This document shows positions 1-6,909 of a stretch of DNA of 38,334 bases, in pieces. Within the stretch, counting starts at the first letter, position 1; each line of letters opens with the position of its first letter. The stretch comes from JBDRCC01 sp043822065 [NCBI: archaeon] (GTDB lineage: Archaea; Undinarchaeota; CAZHTU01): NCBI GenBank assembly GCA_043822065.1, contig JBDRCC010000016.1:1-38334 (forward strand), given 5' to 3'. The translations under genes were made by a program, and so were the position numbers. The notes under the pieces are model-generated. The model saw nothing but the letters and a program-made list of their open reading frames with translations, was not told the origin of the DNA and searched no databases.

Positions 1-976
1 CTCCCTGTCCTCTGTACCATTTTACAGTCCTCCCTATTCCTTCTTTAAGGTCAACCTTAGGATTGTATCCTAATTCGTTTTTCGCCTTTGAGATATCATA
101 TTCAAGATTCATAAGGATATTGCTGAGCCTTGACCTTGAAAGCGGCGGCTCGAATCCGAAAATCTTTGAAACGATTTCGAACCCAATGCCTGCGCTGTAT
201 GCAACTGCTACTGGGATGCGCATTTTCGGGAGCTTTACACCCATAGCATCTGCCACGGTCTGTGCAGCTTCCGTTTGGCTGTAAGATCTGTTGTCTGACA
301 AAATATACTTCTCGCCCCCCTTACCCTTCTTCTCTGCAAGAATAGCTCCACTAACAATGTCATCGACGTAAACAAAACACATCTTGTTCTTTCCGCTCCC
401 TATAACGCGATACGTTCCATCCTTTATTGCAAGGAACAGGCCCTTCATATTTGATAGATCATAAGGCCCGTAAACTAAGGCAGGCCGCACACTCATGGTG
501 TTGAACCCGTTTTCCTCGAAGTATTTCTTTGCAACTGCCTCTCCTTCGCCCTTACTCCTGCCGTAGTTATTGGTCGGCAGTAGGGGTGACTTCTCATTCA
601 AAGGCAGGGGCATTTTCCCGAAGCCAATTGCCGCGATGCTGCTGAAGTTTACAATTTTCTTGACACCTGCATTCATTGACACGCGGATTAGCCTTTCCAG
701 CCCTTCAACGTTAACCCCATGGTACTCTGCATAGGGAACGTTCGGTTCGTCCCTTATAGTGACTAAATGGTAGATAACATCAACGCCCTTGACCGCCTCC
801 TTTAGCGAATTTTCATCGAGTACATCGCCATAGCAGGTTTTCACACCCCATTTATCCAAGTACTTAGTATCACTCGTCTTTCTAATCATGGCTTTGACGT
901 CTCTTTTATCATCTAATAGCCTTCGCACAAGATTGGTTCCAATAAATCCGGATGCACCGGTGACAAGGACGTTCAT
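1..976 (-). CDS. NAD(P)-dependent epimerase/dehydratase (extended SDR), 3' end cut by window edge
   Basis: Extended short-chain dehydrogenase/reductase, probably acting on a nucleotide sugar in the cytoplasm; the substrate cannot be told. The minus strand is open for 325 codons and runs off the left edge. I translated it by hand: nucleotide-binding TGASGFIG at residues 6-13, catalytic Ser region FSSIAAIG at 111-118, and YGRSK with catalytic Tyr138 and Lys142. The last visible residues include GIGRTVKWYRG, the usual C-terminal helix of the family, so only a few residues are missing. The ATG at 976 overlaps the stop of the radical SAM gene in an ATGA, which fixes the start and indicates translational coupling. 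It is the last visible gene of the operon starting at 6108. Confidence 0.85.
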   Translation of the reverse strand, partial: MNVLVTGASGFIGTNLVRRLLDDKRDVKAMIRKTSDTKYLDKWGVKTCYGDVLDENSLKEAVKGVDVIYHLVTIRDEPNVPYAEYHGVNVEGLERLIRVSMNAGVKKIVNFSSIAAIGFGKMPLPLNEKSPLLPTNNYGRSKGEGEAVAKKYFEENGFNTMSVRPALVYGPYDLSNMKGLFLAIKDGTYRVIGSGKNKMCFVYVDDIVSGAILAEKKGKGGEKYILSDNRSYSQTEAAQTVADAMGVKLPKMRIPVAVAYSAGIGFEIVSKIFGFEPPLSRSRLSNILMNLEYDISKAKNELGYNPKVDLKEGIGRTVKWYRGQG

Positions 977-2082
977 CTCATGCCTCCAAAGACCTTTAAC
1001 ATGGTTAGAGGACTACAAAGCACGTTGGTGTAGTTGGCATTTGCAAGCGGGCAGTAGCAGTTTTTGTGCTTAATGAACCTGCGTATCTCGTCTGCTTTCT
1101 CTGAGAACCAGACCCTGCGGAGATCATAGTCATTCTCTCGCAGGTTCCCCATGGACTTGGCTGAAATGCAGCATGCCCAGACATTTCCGAAGGGATCTAC
1201 GTGTCCAGACGCAATTCCAGCATAGCAGGGCAATATCTGCCTTTTTTCTGCTAAAACTTTCTTAACACTGTTATAGTACTCAAGCCGCAATGCTTTTATC
1301 ATCTTGTGAAAGCCCTTTGTCTTTTTCATTTCAGTAAGCATGCCATTCTCAACGGGATAAATGGCTTTCGCATACTCTTCTGCAGAGGGTGTGATGTCCA
1401 TGTTCATGGTATCCAGCTCAACCCTATTTTCTGCTGTTTCAGTTATGTACGAGTCAGGCTTTAGTTCCGTCATTACGAACTCGTAGATGTTCTTGATCTC
1501 CGGCAGATTCATCTTTGAGATTACAGTGTGGATCCCAAGCGTAAAATTGTCATGCCCCCCCTTGAGACTTTTCAGCCTGCCGTAAGTGTCTATCAGCTTG
1601 TCGAAGTTTCCGTTGATCCCCCTCATCTCGTCGTGCTTCTTTCCAATTCCATCAAGGGACAAATTGATGACGACCTTCGTGTCCTTGCATTCTTCCAGAA
1701 TCTGCGCGACTTTATCTTCAGTTCTCTTCGGCAACAGGCCGTTCGTCGGTATGTTAATGACTTCTGGATTAGTTCGTGTCGCGTAACTGCAGATGTCGAC
1801 AATATCCTTTCTCAAAAACGGTTCACCACCACTCAGAGTAAACCAGACCGTGGACTTGCCTAATTTATCAATTATCTCTTCATATTCGTCCGTCCGTAGC
1901 TCCTTTCCAGCCCTTTTAGTGTCTTTCTTGTAAAATTGCCAGATGTTACATGTCCTGCACTTGGAGTTGCAAGCAAAGGTCAGAGACAAGGTCAAATTGA
2001 CAGGGAGGAGTCTTGGCGACTTAAAACTTCTGTACGTCTTGTAGCCGAGACAATAAAGTCCAAGCATTGGTCCAAATCTCAT
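973..2082 (-). CDS. Radical SAM enzyme with SPASM-like cysteine-rich C-terminus
   Basis: Predicted SAM-cleaving iron-sulfur enzyme of 369 residues. The cluster motif CxxxCxxC is at Cys38, Cys42 and Cys45, and GGEP, which contacts SAM, is at 85-88. The last ~90 residues carry further cysteines (CYAG, WACC, NCYCP and one more near the end) like a SPASM or twitch domain that binds auxiliary Fe-S clusters. Known relatives in polysaccharide loci are poorly characterised; possible roles are sugar dehydration, epimerisation, or modification of a peptide or lipid. It sits between a GT2 and an SDR with 4-nt ATGA overlaps on both sides, so a role in the same glycan pathway is inferred. The enzyme class is certain; the substrate is unknown. 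Confidence 0.85.
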   Translation of the reverse strand: MRFGPMLGLYCLGYKTYRSFKSPRLLPVNLTLSLTFACNSKCRTCNIWQFYKKDTKRAGKELRTDEYEEIIDKLGKSTVWFTLSGGEPFLRKDIVDICSYATRTNPEVINIPTNGLLPKRTEDKVAQILEECKDTKVVINLSLDGIGKKHDEMRGINGNFDKLIDTYGRLKSLKGGHDNFTLGIHTVISKMNLPEIKNIYEFVMTELKPDSYITETAENRVELDTMNMDITPSAEEYAKAIYPVENGMLTEMKKTKGFHKMIKALRLEYYNSVKKVLAEKRQILPCYAGIASGHVDPFGNVWACCISAKSMGNLRENDYDLRRVWFSEKADEIRRFIKHKNCYCPLANANYTNVLCSPLTMLKVFGGMR

Positions 2083-2969
2083 TTCTTTTTAAGGTCCTTA
2101 GTTGTTTTTGATATCTCCCAGTTGTATGGGTTTCTCTTGAAGATATAAAAATCAATATCTGCAAGAAGTCGTATGTATACGTCGAGTGCAACGGCAAAAA
2201 CAGTCCACACTAACCTCTTAGGGCTAATCTCAGAATGTTTTATCAAATTTCTAACCACTCGAGTCTTTTTTTCAGTAGATGGCGAATAACCCTGCGTGTG
2301 CTTCAAATGCATATGGCCCAAATATATTCTTTTCCTTTGTTTGATAAAATCTCGAATTGTTTCAGGACCCTTGTTGTATATTTCAGAATCCTTGGCATAA
2401 GCAAGTTCATATCCCTTCTGAGTTATTATCGCCTCAATTGAAGCCTCATCGACTGCAGTTGTCATTGGAATATCCTTTACGAGATTTTTGAATGCTACAA
2501 TTTCTCCGAGTTTTGGATTCTCAAGTGCAACTAAGTGATGCAAGCCCCATACTAAATGAACCACGAACCCCATAAATGTCTCTTTATCATTCAGGGGAAT
2601 AGATTTTCCTCCGGTCATTCCGATATTCTCACGCTTCAATGGAGAAACAAGATTAGCAATCGTTTTCTTGTTCGCAGGGAGCGTGTCTGCACTTTGTAAT
2701 ACAAGTACGTCCCCCGTAGCCTTTTTCAGAAATAGATTAATTGCAGACGCTTTCCCTTCTTTCTTTTTCTGGCTAATCAGCTTGACTTTATTACTCTTTA
2801 TCATGAATTTTTTTATTATATCCTCCGTCCTATCTGTACTTCCGCTCGATACGACATAAATATCTTGGATTGTATCCCCTCTCTGCATTTTCTGTTCAAG
2901 AAGCCCACCTAATAGCTTTCCTATGTTCTTTTCTTCATTATAAGCACAAATCCCAATACTGACTCTCAT
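2079..2969 (-). CDS. Family 2 glycosyltransferase, AT-rich, atypical DxD site
   Basis: GT-A fold glycosyltransferase of 296 residues. The start is the ATG at 2969, giving MRVSIGICAYNEEKN, a normal GT2 N-terminus; it overlaps the upstream TGA as ATGA. An in-frame start at 3029 would run deep into the previous gene and add non-homologous residues. Visible: CAYNEEKN near residue 8, SSGSTDRTED near 41, QSAD where GT2 enzymes usually have DxD, and KQRKRIYLG resembling the QxxRW region of processive GT2s. A weakly hydrophobic segment lies near the C-terminus (WTVFAVALDVYIRLL). The gene is clearly more AT-rich than most of the window, suggesting recent acquisition. Donor and acceptor are unknown. 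Confidence 0.85.
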   Translation of the reverse strand: MRVSIGICAYNEEKNIGKLLGGLLEQKMQRGDTIQDIYVVSSGSTDRTEDIIKKFMIKSNKVKLISQKKKEGKASAINLFLKKATGDVLVLQSADTLPANKKTIANLVSPLKRENIGMTGGKSIPLNDKETFMGFVVHLVWGLHHLVALENPKLGEIVAFKNLVKDIPMTTAVDEASIEAIITQKGYELAYAKDSEIYNKGPETIRDFIKQRKRIYLGHMHLKHTQGYSPSTEKKTRVVRNLIKHSEISPKRLVWTVFAVALDVYIRLLADIDFYIFKRNPYNWEISKTTKDLKKK

Positions 2970-4600
2970 TTTTTGAAATACTCCAGCGTCCTCCCAAGAC
3001 CTTTTTCCAAAGGAACAGTCGGTATCCAATTTAGCATTTCTTTTGCTTTTGAAACATCTGGCTGTCTCTTTGTCGGATCATTTTCTGGGAGTGGACGGTA
3101 CATAAGTCGTGATTTTGATTTAGTCATCTTCTTTACCATCAAAGCCACATTCTTTACAGAAAATTCATCACAATTACCCATGTTGAAAACTTCGCCAGAA
3201 TATCTCGAATACATTAATCTCTTTATACCATCTACTAAGTCAGTAACATAACAAAAACTTCTAGTCTGGGTGCCTTTGCCGTATATTGTAATCGGCTTGT
3301 TCGTCAGCGCCTGGTTCACTATGTTCGGGATGAGCCTGCCGTCGTCCTTCTGCATCCGCGGACCGTATGTGTTGAAAATCCTTACTATCCTAACGTCAAG
3401 CCCGTACTTCCGCTCGTATGACTTGACCAGCGCCTCCGAAAACCTCTTGCCCTCATCGTAGCAGCTTCTTACTCCGATTGAGTTGACATTTCCCCAGTAT
3501 TCCTCCCTCTGCGGGTGCTGCAGCGGCTCGCCGTATACCTCCGACGTCGAGGCCTCAAGGAACCTCGCGCCCTTCTTCCTGGCAAGCTCAAGGAAGTTTA
3601 GGGTGCCTACTGAGTTAGTCAGCATAATGTCAATCGGGTACTTGTAGAAGTCCACGGGGCTCGCCCTTGACGCCATGTGGAAAACATAATCTACCGTACC
3701 TGGGTAATCGAACTTCTCCTTGACATCGTGCTTTACGAACTCGAAGTTTTTGTTCCTAAGGAGATGCCTTATGTTCTTCTTTCGCCCCGTGCTCAGATTG
3801 TCGACGCAGACGACTTTGAGCCCGTCGTCTAGAAGCATCTCGCAGAGGAATGAGCCTATGAACCCCGCCCCTCCGGTCACTACTGCAGTCCCGCCCCTCA
3901 GAAGCGCCTCTGCAATGTCAAGGTCTATGAAATTTCCTGTGTCCTTCCACCAGCCAGTTATCCGAATCGGATTAATCCTCTTGCCGGCTGAGACCATCAT
4001 CTGGAGGGTGTCCGTTATCTCGTACTCCCCTCTCTTGGACGGCTTAAGCCTGCCTATGAACCTAAACACATCTGGTCCGGAAAAAAAGTATATGCCCGTT
4101 ATCGCGAGGTTTGAAGGCGGGACACTTGGTTTCTCCACGAGCCGCTTAATTCTCCCCTTTTGTATCTCGGCTACTCCGAGTTCCTTCGGGTTGTCGACCT
4201 CCTTGAGGACAATGCTAGAAACTGCGCCAGACTTTTCATGCTCCACCTTGAGCCGCTTTATACTGTCCTGGAAGATGTTGTCCGAAAGGAGAAGCACAAA
4301 AGGCGACTCACCGACGAAACTTTTTGCATACGAAAGTGCGTGTGCTATGCCCAACGGTTTTGGCTGCCGGGCATACGTTATCCTTACTCCAAACTTGGAG
4401 CCGTCACCGAAATATGCGCGTATCTTCTCCCCATATCTTCCAGTTACGATGCATATCTCGCGGATTCCAGCCCGCTTCAGCTTTTGCACGGAATACCAGA
4501 GAAGCGGCTTCCCGTTTATCTCGACCAAAGCCTTCGGCTTGTTAAGCGTAAGTGGCCTGAGCCTTTTCCCAAGGCCCGCCGCAAGTACAACACCTTTCAT
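2966..4600 (-). CDS. Fusion: sugar-phosphate nucleotidyltransferase + UDP-glucuronate-decarboxylase-like SDR
   Basis: A 544-residue two-domain cytoplasmic enzyme. Residues 1-235 are a nucleotidyltransferase: AGLGKRLRPLT at 8-18, LLLSDN at 103-108, EKP at 157-159 and GWWKDTGN at 216-223, ending where the catalytic domain normally ends and lacking a left-handed beta-helix tail. Residues 237-544 are an extended SDR: TGGAGFIGS at 242-250, ASTSEVYGEP near 350-359, REEYWGNVN, and RSCYDEGKR with Tyr381 and Lys385. These signatures match UDP-xylose synthase most closely. No stop separates the domains and no plausible start lies at the junction near 3893. Inference: sugar-1-phosphate activation coupled to 4-keto chemistry, possibly UDP-pentose synthesis with the adjacent dehydrogenase. 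It overlaps that gene by 1 nt (TAATG). Base composition changes sharply inside the SDR domain near 3280. Confidence 0.88.
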   Translation of the reverse strand: MKGVVLAAGLGKRLRPLTLNKPKALVEINGKPLLWYSVQKLKRAGIREICIVTGRYGEKIRAYFGDGSKFGVRITYARQPKPLGIAHALSYAKSFVGESPFVLLLSDNIFQDSIKRLKVEHEKSGAVSSIVLKEVDNPKELGVAEIQKGRIKRLVEKPSVPPSNLAITGIYFFSGPDVFRFIGRLKPSKRGEYEITDTLQMMVSAGKRINPIRITGWWKDTGNFIDLDIAEALLRGGTAVVTGGAGFIGSFLCEMLLDDGLKVVCVDNLSTGRKKNIRHLLRNKNFEFVKHDVKEKFDYPGTVDYVFHMASRASPVDFYKYPIDIMLTNSVGTLNFLELARKKGARFLEASTSEVYGEPLQHPQREEYWGNVNSIGVRSCYDEGKRFSEALVKSYERKYGLDVRIVRIFNTYGPRMQKDDGRLIPNIVNQALTNKPITIYGKGTQTRSFCYVTDLVDGIKRLMYSRYSGEVFNMGNCDEFSVKNVALMVKKMTKSKSRLMYRPLPENDPTKRQPDVSKAKEMLNWIPTVPLEKGLGRTLEYFKK

Positions 4601-6108
4601 TATCCAACACCATACTTAAGGACCGTCTTTCCAGAATCTCTTATGGATTTCAGGTCCTCAGTTATGTTTCTCATGTCTACAAGAATTTTATACTTTCCTC
4701 TTGTGAAATCCACCGAGTAAAACTCAGTATGGTCTGAGACGATTATTATTGCGTCAACGTCAAGGCTCTCGCCGAACTCCAAATGCGCCCCAAACTTCTC
4801 CTGGTCCTCTGCCGGAACCCACGGATCGTAAACATAGACCTCGGCGCCGTTCCTCTTAAGCTCTTCCGAGATAAACTTTGCTCCGGTAAGCCGCGTGTCG
4901 TCAGTGTTCCCCTTGAACGCTACCCCATACAGGCAGACCCGCATACCCTTTACCTCTTTACCCAGCTTCTTCGCGCCTTTCTTGAGGAGCTCTATGGAGT
5001 GGAATGGGACGTATTCGTTGAGCTTCCTGCCAGCCATTATGACGTTCTTTTCCTTAAGCTCGTCTTTCATTGGCTCGGCTACGTAATACGTATCCTCCGG
5101 CAGGCAGTGGCCGCCGACCATCCCTGGCTGGAATATCCTGGTCTTTGGCAGGGTGTTCGCCGCGTTTATCACCTGGTATACGTCCAAGCCGTGCTTCTCG
5201 CAGAACATTGCGAAATCATTCGCTATCCCTATGTTGCAGTCCCTGTACGAATTCTCGAAAACCTTGGATGCCTCAGTTATCCTAGGGCTGTCGAACATGA
5301 AAACCGGCGCGCCAAGGGTGTCGAACAATGCCTTGGCAATAATGTTAGCATCTTTGCTCTTCGACCCGACAGTCCGCGGGAGCTCCTTGAAGTCCTTTAT
5401 TGCGCGGCCCTCTGCAATCCGCTCCTGCATGTGGCACATGCCAAACTTCCGCTTCGTTAGCTTTTTCATAAGCTCTTCAGCCTCGTCAGTCGCGCCGACC
5501 GGGACCGTTGACTTGTTTATTATGACATCCCCGTCCTTTTCAAGGGCCTTAGCTATGTCCTCGCAAACCTTCAGTACTATGGAATAGTCGTCGGCATACG
5601 TGGGCACGGTTATCACGTGGATGTCCGTCTTCTTGGTCGCCTCAATGTTATCCTCAGTTATCTCGTAATTTCCGCTCTTCAGGGCTTCCTTGAGGTAATC
5701 TTGGAGGGTTTTGAGCTTTCCTTTTACGTCCACAGTCTCATGCTTTATCATGGGTATGCCTTCTACGATGTCAAAGCACCGGAGGCACATTGGGCAGAAA
5801 ACGTGCTTTTTGTACTTAAACAGGTTAACGCTGTCTATGGTGCACTTCTGGGGAATCTCCTTTGCACCCTGCTTCAAAAGGGAGTTCGGGTCAGTCTCAT
5901 CTATCGGGCATATGCCCTTCCTTATCCTCTCAATCGCCTTTTTGTCCTTCGTCACGCCGACAACCTTAATCCCTTCTATGGCAAACAGGATAGAAAGGGG
6001 CAGCCCTACGTAGCCCTGTCCATGAACCGAGACAGATATGTCTCCTTTCTTGAGCTTTTCAATAAACTTTTTTGGATTATCAGCTAATTCCATCACATCT
6101 ATTGGCAT
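4600..6108 (-). CDS. UDP-glucose/UDP-ManNAc 6-dehydrogenase family with four-cysteine insertion
   Basis: NAD-dependent nucleotide-sugar 6-dehydrogenase (four-electron oxidation of a UDP-hexose to a UDP-uronate), 502 residues, long for the family (about 420-440). Visible: GQGYVGLP at 30-37, KSTVPVGAT at 199-207, EASKVFENSYRD with catalytic Lys282, GGHCLPED with catalytic Cys335, and AFKGNTDDTR in the C-terminal domain. The extra length is mostly an insertion at about 88-150 carrying Cys89, Cys105, Cys108 and Cys111 (CPMCLRC), a likely metal site. The WecC-like N-terminus favours UDP-ManNAc, but the following UDP-xylose-synthase-like gene would make UDP-glucose logical; specificity is unresolved. 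It is the first gene of a minus-strand operon, with a TATA-like box 24 nt upstream of the ATG, so the mRNA is probably almost leaderless. Confidence 0.9.
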   Translation of the reverse strand: MPIDVMELADNPKKFIEKLKKGDISVSVHGQGYVGLPLSILFAIEGIKVVGVTKDKKAIERIRKGICPIDETDPNSLLKQGAKEIPQKCTIDSVNLFKYKKHVFCPMCLRCFDIVEGIPMIKHETVDVKGKLKTLQDYLKEALKSGNYEITEDNIEATKKTDIHVITVPTYADDYSIVLKVCEDIAKALEKDGDVIINKSTVPVGATDEAEELMKKLTKRKFGMCHMQERIAEGRAIKDFKELPRTVGSKSKDANIIAKALFDTLGAPVFMFDSPRITEASKVFENSYRDCNIGIANDFAMFCEKHGLDVYQVINAANTLPKTRIFQPGMVGGHCLPEDTYYVAEPMKDELKEKNVIMAGRKLNEYVPFHSIELLKKGAKKLGKEVKGMRVCLYGVAFKGNTDDTRLTGAKFISEELKRNGAEVYVYDPWVPAEDQEKFGAHLEFGESLDVDAIIIVSDHTEFYSVDFTRGKYKILVDMRNITEDLKSIRDSGKTVLKYGVG

Positions 6109-6132
6109 TGGTTTAAAAAGTAGCTTCTGAGG

Positions 6133-6144
6133 CTATATATAATT
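6133..6144 (-). promoter_or_regulatory. TATA-like box for the dehydrogenase operon
   Basis: On the minus strand AATTATATATAG ends 24 nt before the ATG at 6108. With archaeal spacing of about 25 nt from TATA centre to transcription start, the start falls within a few nt of the ATG. The box overlaps the stop of the frameshifted GT2 gene. Inferred from sequence and spacing only. Confidence 0.65.
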
Positions 6145-6848
6145 AACGTACTTGGCAGAGGGTATAGCTAATCCTCAGTGAAAGCAGTTCTAAAAATATG
6201 CCTATTACCGTATGCGCCTTTATCTTGCTCCCTCCAACATGCCTCCAAGTTATTGGCAGTACGCTCACCTTGTAACCAAACTTCTTTGCAAGGTAGAGGA
6301 CCTCAACATCGAAAACCCATCTTTTGCTCCGCAGGCTGCCGAAAATTCTTTTGCCGGCGTCCCTCCTGAATCCCTTAAACCCGCAAAGCGAGTCGTACAT
6401 CTCTATCCTGAACATCGAGTTCGCAAGGAAATTAAATATCCTCCCCACAAATATCCTGCTTGCTGGCTGCCTTTTTGGTACTGTGCTCTTTTCGTGTATC
6501 TTGCTCGAGACGACCACGTCTGACTTATCCAGCTCCTTTGACATCCTATCAATCTCCGGCGGCTTTATCGAGCCGTCAGCGTCTATGAACATTATCTTCT
6601 TCCCGGAAGCGATGCCAACGCCGGTTTTTACCGCCGCGCCCCTTCCCCTTGTTCTGCCCATGCTTTGCGACTTTCTTCCCCCCATACTTAAAACCCTCTA
6701 TTACCTTTAAGGTCCCGTCTGTGGAGCCGTCATCGACGAAAATTACCTCTATCGATCTCCCCGTTAGGAACCTAGAAAGCTCTTCCAGAAATGGGGGAAG
6801 CCGCTTCTCCTCGTTATAGCAAGGCACTATCAAAGAAATCTCAGCCAT
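6143..6848 (-). pseudogene. Polyprenyl-phosphate GT2 (Dol-P-glucose/mannose synthase-like), split by a one-base frameshift
   Basis: Two overlapping frames together encode one complete GT2 of the Dol-P-sugar synthase type. The N-terminal part (6848 to about 6645) has LIVPCYNEEKRLPPF and VIFVDDGSTDGTLKVIEGF. The C-terminal part (about 6640 to 6143) has GAAVKTGV, IMFIDADGS (the DxD site), DSLCGFKGFRRDA and RWVFDVEVLYLAKK. The normal family sequence NKGKGAAVKTG is restored by removing one G from the G-runs on the minus strand within 6639-6650. This could be a real inactivating mutation, a homopolymer sequencing error, or a slippage site. As written, the frames would give a 90-residue N-terminal product (6576-6848) and a separate C-terminal product (6143-6685). 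The conserved residues on both sides argue for recent origin or error. If functional, it charges polyprenyl phosphate on the cytoplasmic face. Confidence 0.8.
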
Positions 6849-6880
6849 CTTAGCCTAAGGGATTTTAATATCAAATCTCT

Positions 6881-6889
6881 CTTAAATAG
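6881..6889. promoter_or_regulatory. Near-symmetric TATA-like box shared by divergent genes
   Basis: CTTAAATAG on the plus strand reads CTATTTAAG on the minus strand. On the plus strand it ends 20 nt before the ATG at 6910, matching leaderless transcription of the YfhO-like gene. On the minus strand it ends 32 nt before the ATG at 6848, which would leave a leader of about 8-12 nt. No other good TATA-like candidate lies in the 61-nt divergent gap at suitable spacing. Confidence 0.5.
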
Positions 6890-6909
6890 GTTAAGTCATT
6901 CGTAACACC

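Noticed and set aside
3720-4619. Open plus-strand frame of about 299 codons opposite the fusion gene
   Set aside because: Antisense to well-conserved nucleotidyltransferase and SDR motifs; low-complexity, Ser/Pro-rich translation without recognisable domain.
6639-6650. Programmed frameshifting as the default explanation of the split GT2
   Set aside because: No obvious stimulatory structure was identified and an indel in a G-run is simpler; kept only as an alternative.
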